Origin: DATMER01 sp031390755
Lineage (GTDB): Bacteria; Acidobacteriota; Thermoanaerobaculia; Multivoradales; UBA5704
Direction: 5' to 3'
DNA: 64,000 bases
NCBI GenBank assembly: GCA_031390755.1
Contig: JANMTS010000104.1
Span: 60,047 to 124,046, forward strand
This document shows positions 56,027 to 64,000 of this stretch, in pieces. The position numbers and the translations under genes are program-made. Under the pieces are notes generated by a model that had not been told where the DNA came from, made no database searches, and was given only the letters and a program-made list of their open reading frames with translations. The first letter of the stretch is position 1. Each line of letters opens with the position of its first letter.

Positions 56027-58081
56027 ATGGTTCTGAAAACTACGGCCCTGTGTGCCGCGGGTGCGCTGGGACTGCTGCTTGCCGTCCCTTCGGCGGCCCT
56101 GCCCGGAATCACGTTCGAAGACATCGCCGCCGACGGCGGCGCGGGCCTCGAATTCAGCCACGCGCCCGGCGCCCGTTACCAGTTCCTGCTCGACGCTCTG
56201 GCGAACGGGTCCATCGACGTGCCCACCGAGTACTTCCCGGCCCCGTTCAAGCCGAACGGCGTCCCGGGCGTCGCCATCTTCGACTATGACGGCGACGGCG
56301 ACCTGGACCTCTATGCCACCAACGGACCGGGCGCCGGCAATGCCCTGTTCGCGAACCAGCTGGCCGACTCCGGCCACCTCCAGTTCGTCGACGTGGCCCA
56401 CGAGGCCGGCGTCGACCTCGTCGCCAACGAGAGCCAGGGCGTCTGCTTCGGCGACATCGACAACGACGACGACAAGGATCTGCTCGTCCTCGGCTTCCTG
56501 GGGACGCACCACCTGTTCGAGAACAACGGCAACGGGACGTTCGACGACATCACGGCGCTCAGCCACGTCACCGGCCAGAACCTGAACGGCGTCTCGTGCG
56601 CCATGGGCGACATCGACAACGACGGTCTGCTCGACATCGCGATCGCCAACGCGTTCGACTTCACCCACCAGTTCGCGATCACGACCGAGCCCTTCATCCA
56701 CAACCAGCCCAACCTGCTCTACCACAACGACGGCAACAACACCTTCTCGGACGTCAGCGTCTCGTCGGGCATCCGGAGCAAGGTGCTGTTCCCGGAGCAC
56801 CCCGCCGACCTGACCTGGTCGATCTCCATGGTCGACTATGACAAGGACGGCGACGTCGACATCTTCCTCGGCGACGACATGCGGTCGGCCGGGTTCTCCG
56901 ACACCCTGCTGCGCCTCTACCGGAACGACGGCACCGGCCACTTCACCGACTTCACGGGCAACGCCCACCTCGACGTCGTCGGCTCCTGGCGCGGCCTCGC
57001 GTTCGGCGACCTCAACTGCGACGGCCGCATCGACATCTTTGCGACCAACCTGGGCGACTTCATCTTCTTCCCGGGCAGCGTCCCGCCGGGCACGTTCTCG
57101 ACGGTCTGGTTCCTCCAGCAGGCCGACGGCACGTTCCACCGGCAGGCCCTGAACAGCCTCGTCACCATCCCGAACGGCTGGGGCAACTCGATGTTCGACT
57201 ACGACAACGACGGCGACCTCGACGTCGTGTTCTACGGCAACCAGGACTCCCCGCTGTTCTGGGACGTCTCGAACCCCGGCGTCGTCATGGAGAACACGGG
57301 CAGCTGCTCGGGCAACCTCCAGTGGGACACGAACGCGATCCCCCAGGGCCGCCATACCCGCCGGATCGTCGAAGGCCTCGCCACCGGCGACCTCAACGAC
57401 GACGGCTTCGACGACATCGTGAGCATCTCGAGCTTCAACGTCCCCGAGGATTCGGTGCTCGCGCCGGACTTCACCAGCGAGACGGGCTCGCCGTTCGACG
57501 TGACCGCGCTCGCGGTCTACACGACGACGCCGACCTCCGACCCCAACACCTTCCATCACGAGGGCGATCTCGGCATCCCCGGCTCGCTCGCGGTCGAGAT
57601 CAGCAGCGGCAACGGCAACAACTGGGCGAAGGTGAACCTGGTCGGAACCGTCGGCATCACGTCCTTGGGTCAGTCGAACCGGGACGGCGCCGGCGCCGTG
57701 GTCTCCTACACCCGCCCTCTCGCCAACAACACCACCAAGTCGGTCACCAAGCCGATCGGCGGCGGCTCGAGCATGCTGTCGCAGGGCAGCCTGGAGCTCA
57801 CCCTCGGTCTCGGCACCGGCCGGCGCGGTCTGGTCGAGGTTCTCTGGCCGGGCGGCACGAAGAACCGGCTCTATGGCGTCCGCCTCGGCGAGCGCGTCGG
57901 CTTCCCCGAGATCCCGTGCTCCTACGATGCGAGCTGGCGCACCACCGGCGACTACATCAGCTGCGTGGTCACGTCGCTCGACGAGATCCGCGACGAAGGC
58001 CTCATCGACGGACCGGGCCACATCCGCTTCTTCCTGAGCGCGCTCAACGCCTACCTCGAGTTCCACGGAATCTCGTTCTAG
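56027..58081 (+). CDS. CRTAC1-family secreted protein (FG-GAP repeats, ASPIC/UnbV)
   Basis: This 684-residue protein starts at the ATG four bases after AGGAGG; an ATG seven codons earlier lacks a site. A signal peptide (VLKTTALCAAGALGLLLAVPSAA) is followed by a beta-propeller with seven calcium-type DxDxDG motifs: FDYDGDGDLD, GDIDNDDDKD, GDIDNDGLLD, VDYDKDGDVD, GDLNCDGRID, FDYDNDGDLD and GDLNDDGFDD. The C-terminal ASPIC/UnbV region (QSNRDGAGAVVSY, LGLGTGRRGLVEVLWPGG) follows. Such proteins are abundant in Acidobacteriota and Planctomycetes and are thought to bind ligands or surfaces; no enzyme activity is known. It diverges from the biosynthetic operon and shares its promoter region, which is the only link to it. 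Confidence 0.93.
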   Translation: MVLKTTALCAAGALGLLLAVPSAALPGITFEDIAADGGAGLEFSHAPGARYQFLLDALANGSIDVPTEYFPAPFKPNGVPGVAIFDYDGDGDLDLYATNGPGAGNALFANQLADSGHLQFVDVAHEAGVDLVANESQGVCFGDIDNDDDKDLLVLGFLGTHHLFENNGNGTFDDITALSHVTGQNLNGVSCAMGDIDNDGLLDIAIANAFDFTHQFAITTEPFIHNQPNLLYHNDGNNTFSDVSVSSGIRSKVLFPEHPADLTWSISMVDYDKDGDVDIFLGDDMRSAGFSDTLLRLYRNDGTGHFTDFTGNAHLDVVGSWRGLAFGDLNCDGRIDIFATNLGDFIFFPGSVPPGTFSTVWFLQQADGTFHRQALNSLVTIPNGWGNSMFDYDNDGDLDVVFYGNQDSPLFWDVSNPGVVMENTGSCSGNLQWDTNAIPQGRHTRRIVEGLATGDLNDDGFDDIVSISSFNVPEDSVLAPDFTSETGSPFDVTALAVYTTTPTSDPNTFHHEGDLGIPGSLAVEISSGNGNNWAKVNLVGTVGITSLGQSNRDGAGAVVSYTRPLANNTTKSVTKPIGGGSSMLSQGSLELTLGLGTGRRGLVEVLWPGGTKNRLYGVRLGERVGFPEIPCSYDASWRTTGDYISCVVTSLDEIRDEGLIDGPGHIRFFLSALNAYLEFHGISF

Positions 58082-58103
58082 GCAAATCCTGACTGACTAC
58101 CCT

Positions 58104-58142
58104 CCGGCCCCCTCGTCCGCTCCGGCGGACGGCGGGGGCCGG
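58104..58142. terminator. Bidirectional hairpin between convergent genes
   Basis: Outer arms CCGGCCCCC (58104-58112) and GGGGGCCGG (58134-58142) are perfect. Inside them GTCCGC (58115-58120) and GCGGAC (58125-58130) form a second stem with loop TCCG. It lies between the ends of the CRTAC1 and CoxG genes and should stop transcription both ways, although no T-run is present. Confidence 0.7.
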
Positions 58143-58162
58143 CAGGCCCTGGCTCCGCCAGC

Positions 58163-58822
58163 TCAGCTCCCGCAGGCTCGGATCAGCACCAGGACCGCCA
58201 CCCCCAACAGCAGCGCTCCGCCGATCAGCCACGGCCGCATGTCGCGGGCCACGTCGGTCGCCACCCTTGCGGCCACCTCGGCCTGGGTCAGGTGCTGCAC
58301 GGGCGGCAGGACCGGAGCTGCGACCGGTGCGATCGGATCTGCCACGACCGGGATCGCAGGGCCAGCCACCGGAGGCACGGCAGGCATTGCCGCGATCTCG
58401 CGCGCCAGCCCTTCGAGGCCCAGGCGGGTGATCGACTTCGTGGAGCTTTCCAGAAGGCGCTGGCCCACTCCCGCGATCCGGCCGCCGACCTGGGAGTCCA
58501 GGTCGTAGGTGAGGGTGGTCGCCGACCCCGTGCCCGCCAGGGTGAGGTCGCCCTCGCCGGTCATGAAGCCGGCCGGCCCCTTGCCGTCGAGCTTCATGTG
58601 GTAGCTCTCCGCGGTCTTCAGGTCGGAGATCAGCAGGCTCCCCTGGAACTGTCCCTTCACCGGCCCGACCTGGACGGTGAGCACGCCGCGGAATTCGTTC
58701 TCCCCCACCCTCTCCAGCTTCTCGCAGCCGGGCAGCGTGCGCGCCAGGATCTCGGGGTCGAGCAGCGCCCTCCAGACCTGCTCGCGGGGAGCCTCGAACA
58801 CGTAGGACCCTTGGATCTTCAT
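58163..58822 (-). CDS. CoxG-like SRPBCC protein with membrane anchor
   Basis: This 219-residue protein has an N-terminal SRPBCC/CoxG domain (about 1-150: SYVFEAPREQVWRALLDPE, LPGCEKLERVGENEFRGVL, MTGEGDLTL), a proline/alanine-rich linker (PPVAGPAIPVVADPIAPVA) and a single C-terminal transmembrane helix (WLIGGALLLGVAVLVLI). CoxG proteins accompany molybdenum hydroxylases of the CO dehydrogenase/xanthine dehydrogenase type and tether them to the membrane. The start overlaps the stop of the large-subunit gene as ATGA, so the two are co-translated. It is the last gene of the operon. Confidence 0.92.
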   Translation of the reverse strand: MKIQGSYVFEAPREQVWRALLDPEILARTLPGCEKLERVGENEFRGVLTVQVGPVKGQFQGSLLISDLKTAESYHMKLDGKGPAGFMTGEGDLTLAGTGSATTLTYDLDSQVGGRIAGVGQRLLESSTKSITRLGLEGLAREIAAMPAVPPVAGPAIPVVADPIAPVAAPVLPPVQHLTQAEVAARVATDVARDMRPWLIGGALLLGVAVLVLIRACGS

Positions 58823-61155
58823 GACGCCTCCCGGACCAGCTCCCAGAGCCGGCTTGGTTTGAGGGGGATCTCCAGAATCTCCAGGCCCGGGACGGCGAAC
58901 GCGTCCTCGATCGCCTGGGCGAACAGCGCGCCCACCGGGATGGCTCCGGCCTCGCCCGCCCCCTTGGTGCCGAGCGGGTTGAGCGGCGACGCGGTCTCCT
59001 CGTGCCCGACCTCGACGCGCGGCACGTCGAGCGCCGTAGGCAGCAGGAAGTCCATGAGGCTCGCGTTCATGAGCTGGCCGTTCTCGCCGTAGACGAGCTG
59101 CTCGAAGTAGCAGTTGCCGATCCCCTGGGCGACGCCGCCGTGGACCTGCCCGTCGACGAGCAGCGGATTGATGACCCGGCCGCAGTCGTGGACCACCACG
59201 TACTTCCTGATGTCGATCTGGAAGGTCTCGCGGTCGATCTCGACGATCATGGCGTGGCAGCCGCTGGCGGTGGCGCCGCGGAACGGGCCGAAGTAGCGCG
59301 TCGCCTCCAGGCCCGGCTCGGTGCCCGGCTTGACCGCTCCGCGCATGGGATTGGCGATCTTCGCCAGCTCCGCGAGCGAGATGGTGCGCCCGGGCTCGGT
59401 TGTCACGTACGCCTGACCGCCGGCCAGCTCGACCTGATCTTCGGGGACTCCGAAGCGCTCGGCCGCGAGGCGCACCGCCTTCTCGCGCACGCTCCTGGCC
59501 GCCTCGTTCACGGCGTTGCCGGCGACCACGGCGCCGCGGCTCGCGAACGTCCCGGTCCCCCAGTGGAACTGGTCGCTGTCGCCGGTGACGACCTCGACGT
59601 CCTCGACGTTCACGCCGAGCTGCTCGGCCGCGATCTGCGCCAGCACGGTGAAGTGCCCCTGGCCCTGCGTGCCGACGCCGGTGACCACCGTCACCTTGCC
59701 GCTCGCCTGGACCTGCACCCGCGCGCCCTCGAACGGGCCGATGCCGGTGCCTTCGACGTAGGCGACGACGCCGATGCCCACGGTCTTGCCTTCGGCGCGC
59801 AGGCGCGGCTGCTCTTCGGCCAGGAAGCGCTCGTAGCCGATGCGCTCCAGGGTCTGGTCGAGCACCGGCTCGTAGTTGCCGCTGTCGTAGTAGAGCGGCG
59901 CGAAATCCTGATAGATGATCACGTGGTCGTGCGGGAACTCGTCCGGCCGCAGGAAGTTGCGGCGGCGGATCTCGATGCGGTCGATCCCCAGCTCGCGCGC
60001 CGCGAGGTCCATGAGCCGCTCGATCACGAACACGCCGTGCGGCCGGCCCGCGCCGCGGTAGGGGGTGACGATCGTCTTGGTGGTGAAGACGGCCCGCAGC
60101 TCGCTGTCGTAGGCCGGCACCCGGTACGGCCCCATGAGCGTGCACTGGCTGTTGAGCGGCACGGTCAGGCCGTAGGGATCGTAGGCGCCGGTGTCGTGGA
60201 GGAAGCTGTCCTTCACGCCGAGCAGGATGCCGTCCTTCGTGAAGGCGATCTCGGCGTCGTGGATCTGGCCGCGCTCCTGGGTGGTGGCGTAGAAGTTCTC
60301 CACCCGGTCCTCGATCCACTTCACCGGCTGCTCCAACCGGATCGCCAGCCAGGGGATGAGCACCTCTTCCGGATAGAACATCATGATCTTGGGGCCGAAG
60401 CCGCCGCCGATGAACGGCGCCACCAGCCGCACCTGGTGCTCGGAGAGGCCGAGCATGGCCGCGAGACCGTTGCGCACGGGGATCGGCGCCTGGGTGGTGT
60501 CCCACACGGTGAGCCGCTGGGCGCGCAGATCCCACTGCGCGACCACGCCGCGGTTCTCGATGGCCGCGGACGCGCCGCGGTCGTACGAGAAGCGGCGCTT
60601 CAGGATGAAGTCGGCCTTGGCTCGGGCGGCCTCGTAGTCGCCCTTTTTCTGGACCACGAGGGCGGCGAGGTTCGATTCCAGATCCTCGTGGATCAGCGCG
60701 GCTCCGGGCGCGAGCGCCGCTTCCAGGTCGACCACGGCGGGCAGCGGCTCGTAGTCGACCATCACCTCTTCGGCCGCGTCCTCGGCCACGTAGCGCGACA
60801 CCGCCACGACCAGCGCCACGGGCTCGCCCACGTGGCGGACCTTGTCCTTCGCGAGCGGCACCTGGGTGCGCTCGTGGAAGATCATCCCCTCGACGGGCGG
60901 CGGCGGCACGAGCAGCGGCCCGTGCTGCCAGTAGTCCCCGAGATCCGCCGCGGTGTAGACCGCGACCACGCCTTCCCGCTCCCGAGCCTGGGCGGCGTCG
61001 ATGCCCAGGATGCGGGCGTGGGCGTGCGGGCTGCGCACGAAGGCCACGTGCAGCATGCCGGGCAGGGTGACGTCGTCGACGAAGAGGGCGCGTCCGGTCA
61101 GCAGACGCGGATCCTCGTTGCGCTTGATCCGTTCGCCGACGGGCGTGGCTGTCAC
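58819..61155 (-). CDS. Molybdenum hydroxylase large subunit (xanthine dehydrogenase family)
   Basis: This 778-residue protein has the aldehyde oxidase/xanthine dehydrogenase a/b hammerhead domain (RIKRNEDPRLLTGRALFVDD, SPHAHARI) and molybdopterin-binding regions (APFIGGGFGPK, TPYRGAGRPHG, GVGTQGQGHFT). The C-terminal GAGEAG contains the expected catalytic Glu. It hydroxylates a heterocycle or aldehyde using water at a Mo centre. The CO-dehydrogenase AYxCSFR loop is absent, so CO is not the substrate. I choose GTG at 61155, which overlaps the cyclase stop as GTGA; a longer frame to 61875 reads through the cyclase gene and is rejected. The FAD and 2Fe-2S subunits normally encoded beside it are not in the operon. 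Confidence 0.93.
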   Translation of the reverse strand: MTATPVGERIKRNEDPRLLTGRALFVDDVTLPGMLHVAFVRSPHAHARILGIDAAQAREREGVVAVYTAADLGDYWQHGPLLVPPPPVEGMIFHERTQVPLAKDKVRHVGEPVALVVAVSRYVAEDAAEEVMVDYEPLPAVVDLEAALAPGAALIHEDLESNLAALVVQKKGDYEAARAKADFILKRRFSYDRGASAAIENRGVVAQWDLRAQRLTVWDTTQAPIPVRNGLAAMLGLSEHQVRLVAPFIGGGFGPKIMMFYPEEVLIPWLAIRLEQPVKWIEDRVENFYATTQERGQIHDAEIAFTKDGILLGVKDSFLHDTGAYDPYGLTVPLNSQCTLMGPYRVPAYDSELRAVFTTKTIVTPYRGAGRPHGVFVIERLMDLAARELGIDRIEIRRRNFLRPDEFPHDHVIIYQDFAPLYYDSGNYEPVLDQTLERIGYERFLAEEQPRLRAEGKTVGIGVVAYVEGTGIGPFEGARVQVQASGKVTVVTGVGTQGQGHFTVLAQIAAEQLGVNVEDVEVVTGDSDQFHWGTGTFASRGAVVAGNAVNEAARSVREKAVRLAAERFGVPEDQVELAGGQAYVTTEPGRTISLAELAKIANPMRGAVKPGTEPGLEATRYFGPFRGATASGCHAMIVEIDRETFQIDIRKYVVVHDCGRVINPLLVDGQVHGGVAQGIGNCYFEQLVYGENGQLMNASLMDFLLPTALDVPRVEVGHEETASPLNPLGTKGAGEAGAIPVGALFAQAIEDAFAVPGLEILEIPLKPSRLWELVREAS

Positions 61156-61979
61156 GGCTTCTCCTCTACGAAGCCGACGATCCGCGCGAACGCCGCCTCG
61201 CCGCCCTTGAACCGGAACGGAAAGCAGCCGAGCCAGATGCGCTGGTCGAGCACCTCGTCGATCTGCCCGCCGACGTTCTCGGCGTGAAAGACGCCGTGCG
61301 GGAAGAGCTTGACGTGCATGCACTGGTAGTCGGCGGGCCAGGGGAACGCCTGCTCCAGCGACATGCCGATCACTTTTTCCACCTCCGGAATCAGGTCCGG
61401 CCGCGCCTTGCGCACGTTGGTGTTGAAGGGATGATCCGCGGCGATGCAGTCCACCCCGAGCCAGCGGACGCCGCGGTCGAGGATCCAGTCGCAGAACTCG
61501 CTCTGCGGTCCGGGGTGCTTCAGGAACATCCGCGGCAGGTCGGGGAGCTCCTGGTTGTGGACCTTGTACCAATCCTCGTTGTAGTACTTGTGATAGCCGG
61601 TGTGAATGATCAGGATGTCGCCGCGCTGGATGGTGATGCCGGTCTTGCGCTCCCACTCCTCGAAGTGCTTCGGGCCGTAGATCTCGTAGTCGCCGACGCC
61701 GAGCGCTTCGAGGTCGACGATGCAGGCCGGCCCCATCAGCTTGTCGAGCGGGATGCCCGCGATGTCCGGCCCCGGATCGTAGAAGTGGTAGGGCGAGTCG
61801 AGGTGGGTGGCGATGTGGTTCGTGGTGGAGATGAACTGCGCGTTGACGCCTTCGAACGCCAGCCGCTTCACCCACTTGACCGTCGGCCCCTCGTAGAAGG
61901 CGAAGGACGGGGAATCCATGCTGAAGTTTTGCGACAGGTCGAGAACCTTCACCCTGCTCATGTCATAGGGAACGTACAT
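61152..61979 (-). CDS. Cyclase-family (kynurenine formamidase-like) metal hydrolase
   Basis: This 275-residue protein belongs to the cyclase family (Pfam Cyclase; includes bacterial kynurenine formamidase and isatin hydrolase). Its signature is DLSQNFSMDSPSF, then the metal site NHIATHLDSPYHF (HxxTHxDxPxH) and GDILIIHTGYHKYY. These enzymes open amide or lactam rings using Mn or Zn. The ATG at 61979 follows AAAGGAG closely; the ATG five codons earlier (61994) would place that site inside the gene. The operon suggests it hydrolyses a ring made reactive by the downstream Mo hydroxylase; the actual substrate is unknown. Confidence 0.92.
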   Translation of the reverse strand: MYVPYDMSRVKVLDLSQNFSMDSPSFAFYEGPTVKWVKRLAFEGVNAQFISTTNHIATHLDSPYHFYDPGPDIAGIPLDKLMGPACIVDLEALGVGDYEIYGPKHFEEWERKTGITIQRGDILIIHTGYHKYYNEDWYKVHNQELPDLPRMFLKHPGPQSEFCDWILDRGVRWLGVDCIAADHPFNTNVRKARPDLIPEVEKVIGMSLEQAFPWPADYQCMHVKLFPHGVFHAENVGGQIDEVLDQRIWLGCFPFRFKGGEAAFARIVGFVEEKP

Positions 61980-62016
61980 CGCGTCTCCTTTCACCTCGTG
62001 GAATCCTTACCCAAGC

Positions 62017-63267
62017 TCAATACCCGTACCGCTCCGCGAACGCTTCCAGCGCCTCCTCGAACACCGCCATGGGCGGCCGCACCAGCCCGGCGCCCACCTG
62101 GCCGACGCCGGCATCCTTGTGGGCGATGCCGGTGTTGACGCGCGGGGTGATGCCCAGCTCGATCACCTTGCGCAGGTCGATCCCGACCGGCGTGCCGCGG
62201 AAGCCGAGCACCGGGATCGTGAAGTGCTCATGCTCGGCGGCGGTGATCTCGTACATCTCCTGCGTGGCCCGGACCGCGTCCTGGGGCGAGCCGCCGATGA
62301 AGGTGACGATCGCGGGCGCCGCGGCCATGGCGAAGGCGCCGATGCCCGCGGTCTCGGTGATCGTGCTGTCGCCGATGTCCGGGTTGGCGTCGGCGCTCGA
62401 AAAGCCCGGGAAGTAGAGGCCGTCGGGCACCATGGCCGGCGCCGTGAACCAGCGGTCGCCGAGGCCGCTGACCCGGATGCCAAAGTCCGTGCCGTTGCGC
62501 GCCATGGTCGAGACGATCGTGCTCCCCTCGACGCCGTGGGCCGCGTCGGCCATGGCCTTGCACGCCGCCATCACGGGGTTCAAGACGGCGAGCGCGGTGT
62601 CTCCCAGGTAGCGCAGGACTTCCGACTCGGCACCGACGGCGGTACTCCCCTGCCCCGCCACGTGCGGCGCGAGCTGTTTCAGGAAGAGGAGCGAGCCGGC
62701 CTTGTTGCGGTTGTGCCCCTCGTCGCCCATGTGCAGCGCCTCGGCGAGGAGCGTCCGCAGGTCGACGCCGCCGCTTCGCGCGAGCGCTTCGGCCAGGATG
62801 GGCGCCAGCGTGCCGTTCATCCAGCGCAGCTTTTCGATCACCTCGGCGCTGAAGGCGCCGTAGCGCAAAACCTTTCCATAGCCTTCGTTGAGGTTGGAGA
62901 AGGTCCGGCTGCCGTGGGCCGAGTCCTCGACCACGTAGACCTGCATGGACGAGGACGTGACGCCGGCCATGGGTCCGACCGTGGCGTGGTGGTGGCAGGG
63001 CTCGAAGTCGATCTCTCCGCGTTCGACGAGCGCGACCGCGCCGCCTTCATCGCTCGCCAGCCCTTCGAAGATCAGGGCTCCGATCACGGCGCCGCGCATC
63101 GGTCCGGACATTCGCGGCCAGTCGATCGGCGGGCCGGCGTGGAGCAAGAGGTTTTCGCGAAGACCCGGGATGACGTCGCCCGCCCGCGCGACGGTGGTCA
63201 GGACCGGCCGCGAGGCGATCATCCGCTCGACGGCGGTCCGGTTGGCGCTCTCGATATCGATACTCAT
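62017..63267 (-). CDS. AllG/YlbE-like protein (DUF1116)
   Basis: This 416-residue protein matches DUF1116 (E. coli YlbE/AllG) in length and landmarks: MRGAVIGALIFEGLA, FEPCHHHATVGPMAGVTSSSM, NEGYGKVLRYGA, LHMGDEGHNRNKA, NGTDFGIRVSGLGDRWFTAPA, TETAGIGAFAMAAAP, KDAGVGQVGAGLVRPP. In E. coli AllF, AllG and AllH together provide oxamate carbamoyltransferase activity in allantoin breakdown. The gene overlaps the stop of the FdrA-like gene as ATGA, and the cyclase gene follows after 37 bp. AllH (DUF2877) is not in view and may lie beyond the right edge. Confidence 0.92.
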   Translation of the reverse strand: MSIDIESANRTAVERMIASRPVLTTVARAGDVIPGLRENLLLHAGPPIDWPRMSGPMRGAVIGALIFEGLASDEGGAVALVERGEIDFEPCHHHATVGPMAGVTSSSMQVYVVEDSAHGSRTFSNLNEGYGKVLRYGAFSAEVIEKLRWMNGTLAPILAEALARSGGVDLRTLLAEALHMGDEGHNRNKAGSLLFLKQLAPHVAGQGSTAVGAESEVLRYLGDTALAVLNPVMAACKAMADAAHGVEGSTIVSTMARNGTDFGIRVSGLGDRWFTAPAMVPDGLYFPGFSSADANPDIGDSTITETAGIGAFAMAAAPAIVTFIGGSPQDAVRATQEMYEITAAEHEHFTIPVLGFRGTPVGIDLRKVIELGITPRVNTGIAHKDAGVGQVGAGLVRPPMAVFEEALEAFAERYGY

Positions 63268-64000
63268 GGCTTCATCCTCGCCAGCAGACCCGCCAGCCGT
63301 TCGTTGCCGCCGGCCGGCGGGCGCCAGTCCATCTGCACCGCGGCGGCTCCCTGGGAGAGCAGGCTCGCGTGAAACGACTCCAGTCCGGCGTTGACCGCGG
63401 CGAGCGGCGCCTGGATCGCTTCCAGGGGGACCGGAACGCCGTCAGGCTGTGTCTCTGTTGAAAAGGACCGAAAAATCCAGTCCACCGCATCGGTCACCGT
63501 CCGGAAGACGTTCGCGCCCGCGGCGGCGAGCGTCGAGATCTGGATGTCCAGCCCCTGCGGATCGGCGTCCGTGCCGATCACGACGACGGCGACCCGGACG
63601 CGGCCGGCCTGCACAATCTCGGCGATCCGCGGCGCCAGCTCTCCGGCCGGGTCGGCGTGCGAACCTTCGCCGAGAACGACGTCGAGCAGGATCAGGCCGG
63701 TCTCGGGATCGGCGGCTTCCTGACGGAGACGCCGGAGCCGGAGGTCCGGATCGATCATGGGATGAAGGCGCCCGACCGTGAACTCGTCGGCGCCGAGGTC
63801 CAGGATCGCGTGGCCGTGGTTCTCCAACCGATGCGATCCCAGATTGCTGCTCACCGGTCCAAGGAACGCGGAAAGGCCCAGCCAGGCCTCATAGGCAAGG
63901 GTTCCGCCCGAGAAGAGGCCCCGAACCGAGCCTTCCCCCACTGGGACCGCCGGCGTCCCGCCGGCCAACACACTAGTTAGTGCCGGCGGGACGCCGGCGC
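63264..64000 (-). CDS. FdrA/AllF-like protein, partial (5' end beyond right edge)
   Basis: The visible 245 codons match the C-terminal half of FdrA/AllF: GSVRGLFSGGTLAYEAWLG, DLGADEFTVGRLHPMIDPD, DPETGLILLDVVLGEGSHADP, VAVVVIGTDADPQG. FdrA resembles succinyl-CoA synthetase alpha chains and works with AllG in carbamoyl transfer. The frame is open to the window edge. It passes through the palindromic element at 63949-63998, translated as PPALTSVLAGGTPAVP, just before the GSVRGLFSGG motif. A GTG at 63971 could start a truncated protein, but the missing N-terminal half makes a gene reaching past the edge more likely. If so, the palindrome is an interdomain insertion. Confidence 0.85.
   Translation of the reverse strand, partial: AGVPPALTSVLAGGTPAVPVGEGSVRGLFSGGTLAYEAWLGLSAFLGPVSSNLGSHRLENHGHAILDLGADEFTVGRLHPMIDPDLRLRRLRQEAADPETGLILLDVVLGEGSHADPAGELAPRIAEIVQAGRVRVAVVVIGTDADPQGLDIQISTLAAAGANVFRTVTDAVDWIFRSFSTETQPDGVPVPLEAIQAPLAAVNAGLESFHASLLSQGAAAVQMDWRPPAGGNERLAGLLARMKP
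63941..63998. repeat. Palindromic element inside the fdrA-like frame
   Basis: Perfect 17-bp arms GCCGGCGTCCCGCCGGC (63949-63965) and the complement (63982-63998) flank a centre containing CACTA-GT-TAGTG (63971-63982). The left part, CTGGGACCGCCGGCGTCC, closely matches CTGGGAGCGCCGGCTTCC at 23350, so it is a second member of the same repeat family. It is cut by the window edge or nearly so. Confidence 0.9.

Noticed and set aside
55904..58066. Minus-strand open frame of 720 codons
   Set aside because: Antisense to the CRTAC1 gene, whose plus frame has seven calcium-binding motifs, a signal peptide and AGGAGG before the start.
58819..61875. 1,018-residue version of the Mo hydroxylase
   Set aside because: The first 240 residues are an out-of-frame reading of the cyclase gene. 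The GTG at 61155 overlapping the cyclase stop is the natural start.

Overview
The window is high-GC bacterial DNA with almost every gene on the minus strand. Gene content suggests an Acidobacteriota-like organism, but this is inference without a marker gene. It includes a CRTAC1/ASPIC secreted protein, a DmsE decaheme cytochrome with an MtrB/PioB porin, double DUF4440 lipocalin-sized proteins, palindromic intergenic elements and large NRPS/PKS genes.

Layout from left to right. (1) 1-22639: one uninterrupted minus-strand reading frame of more than 7,500 codons. It is a hybrid PKS/NRPS megasynthase that runs off the left edge. (2) 22853-25683: small secreted proteins, including two paralogous double-DUF4440 proteins. 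(3) 25877-29372: a CPBP membrane protease, a GmrSD-type (DUF262/HNH) restriction protein, a remnant of a secreted-protein gene and two small unknown genes. (4) 29434-39266: a five-gene type I restriction-modification operon (hsdM, a phosphoribosyltransferase-like gene, a NADAR-hsdS fusion, an AlbA_2/HATPase gene, hsdR). It has a recognisable promoter with tandem repeats. (5) 39419-39649: an exact 21-bp minisatellite. (6) 39783-42897: an outer-membrane porin and decaheme cytochrome pair for extracellular electron transfer. (7) 43207-55685: a penicillin-acylase-type Ntn hydrolase translationally coupled to a FAAL-initiated NRPS/PKS, the loading half of a lipopeptide pathway. (8) 56027-58081: a CRTAC1 protein on the plus strand. 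(9) 58163-64000: an overlapping catabolic operon of fdrA/allF-like, allG-like, cyclase-family hydrolase, molybdenum hydroxylase large subunit and CoxG. It runs off the right edge.

How the parts work together. The 43-56 kb genes and the 1-22.6 kb gene look like one lipopeptide assembly line, interrupted by about 20 kb of defence and electron-transfer genes. A fatty acid is activated by FAAL, then extended with amino acids (three of the five readable A domains in the long gene have a serine-type code) and malonate units. The acylase probably trims the fatty tail in the periplasm. Two adjacent PKS units are each half-broken in complementary ways: the KS of the first has Ser in place of the catalytic Cys, and the second has lost its AT and carries an in-frame palindromic scar. 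The most novel-looking defence feature is the type I R-M operon: its specificity subunit carries an N-terminal NADAR (ADP-ribose-handling) domain and overlaps an upstream PRTase-like gene.

Limits: domain borders are by eye, substrate codes are hand alignments, and no database search was possible.
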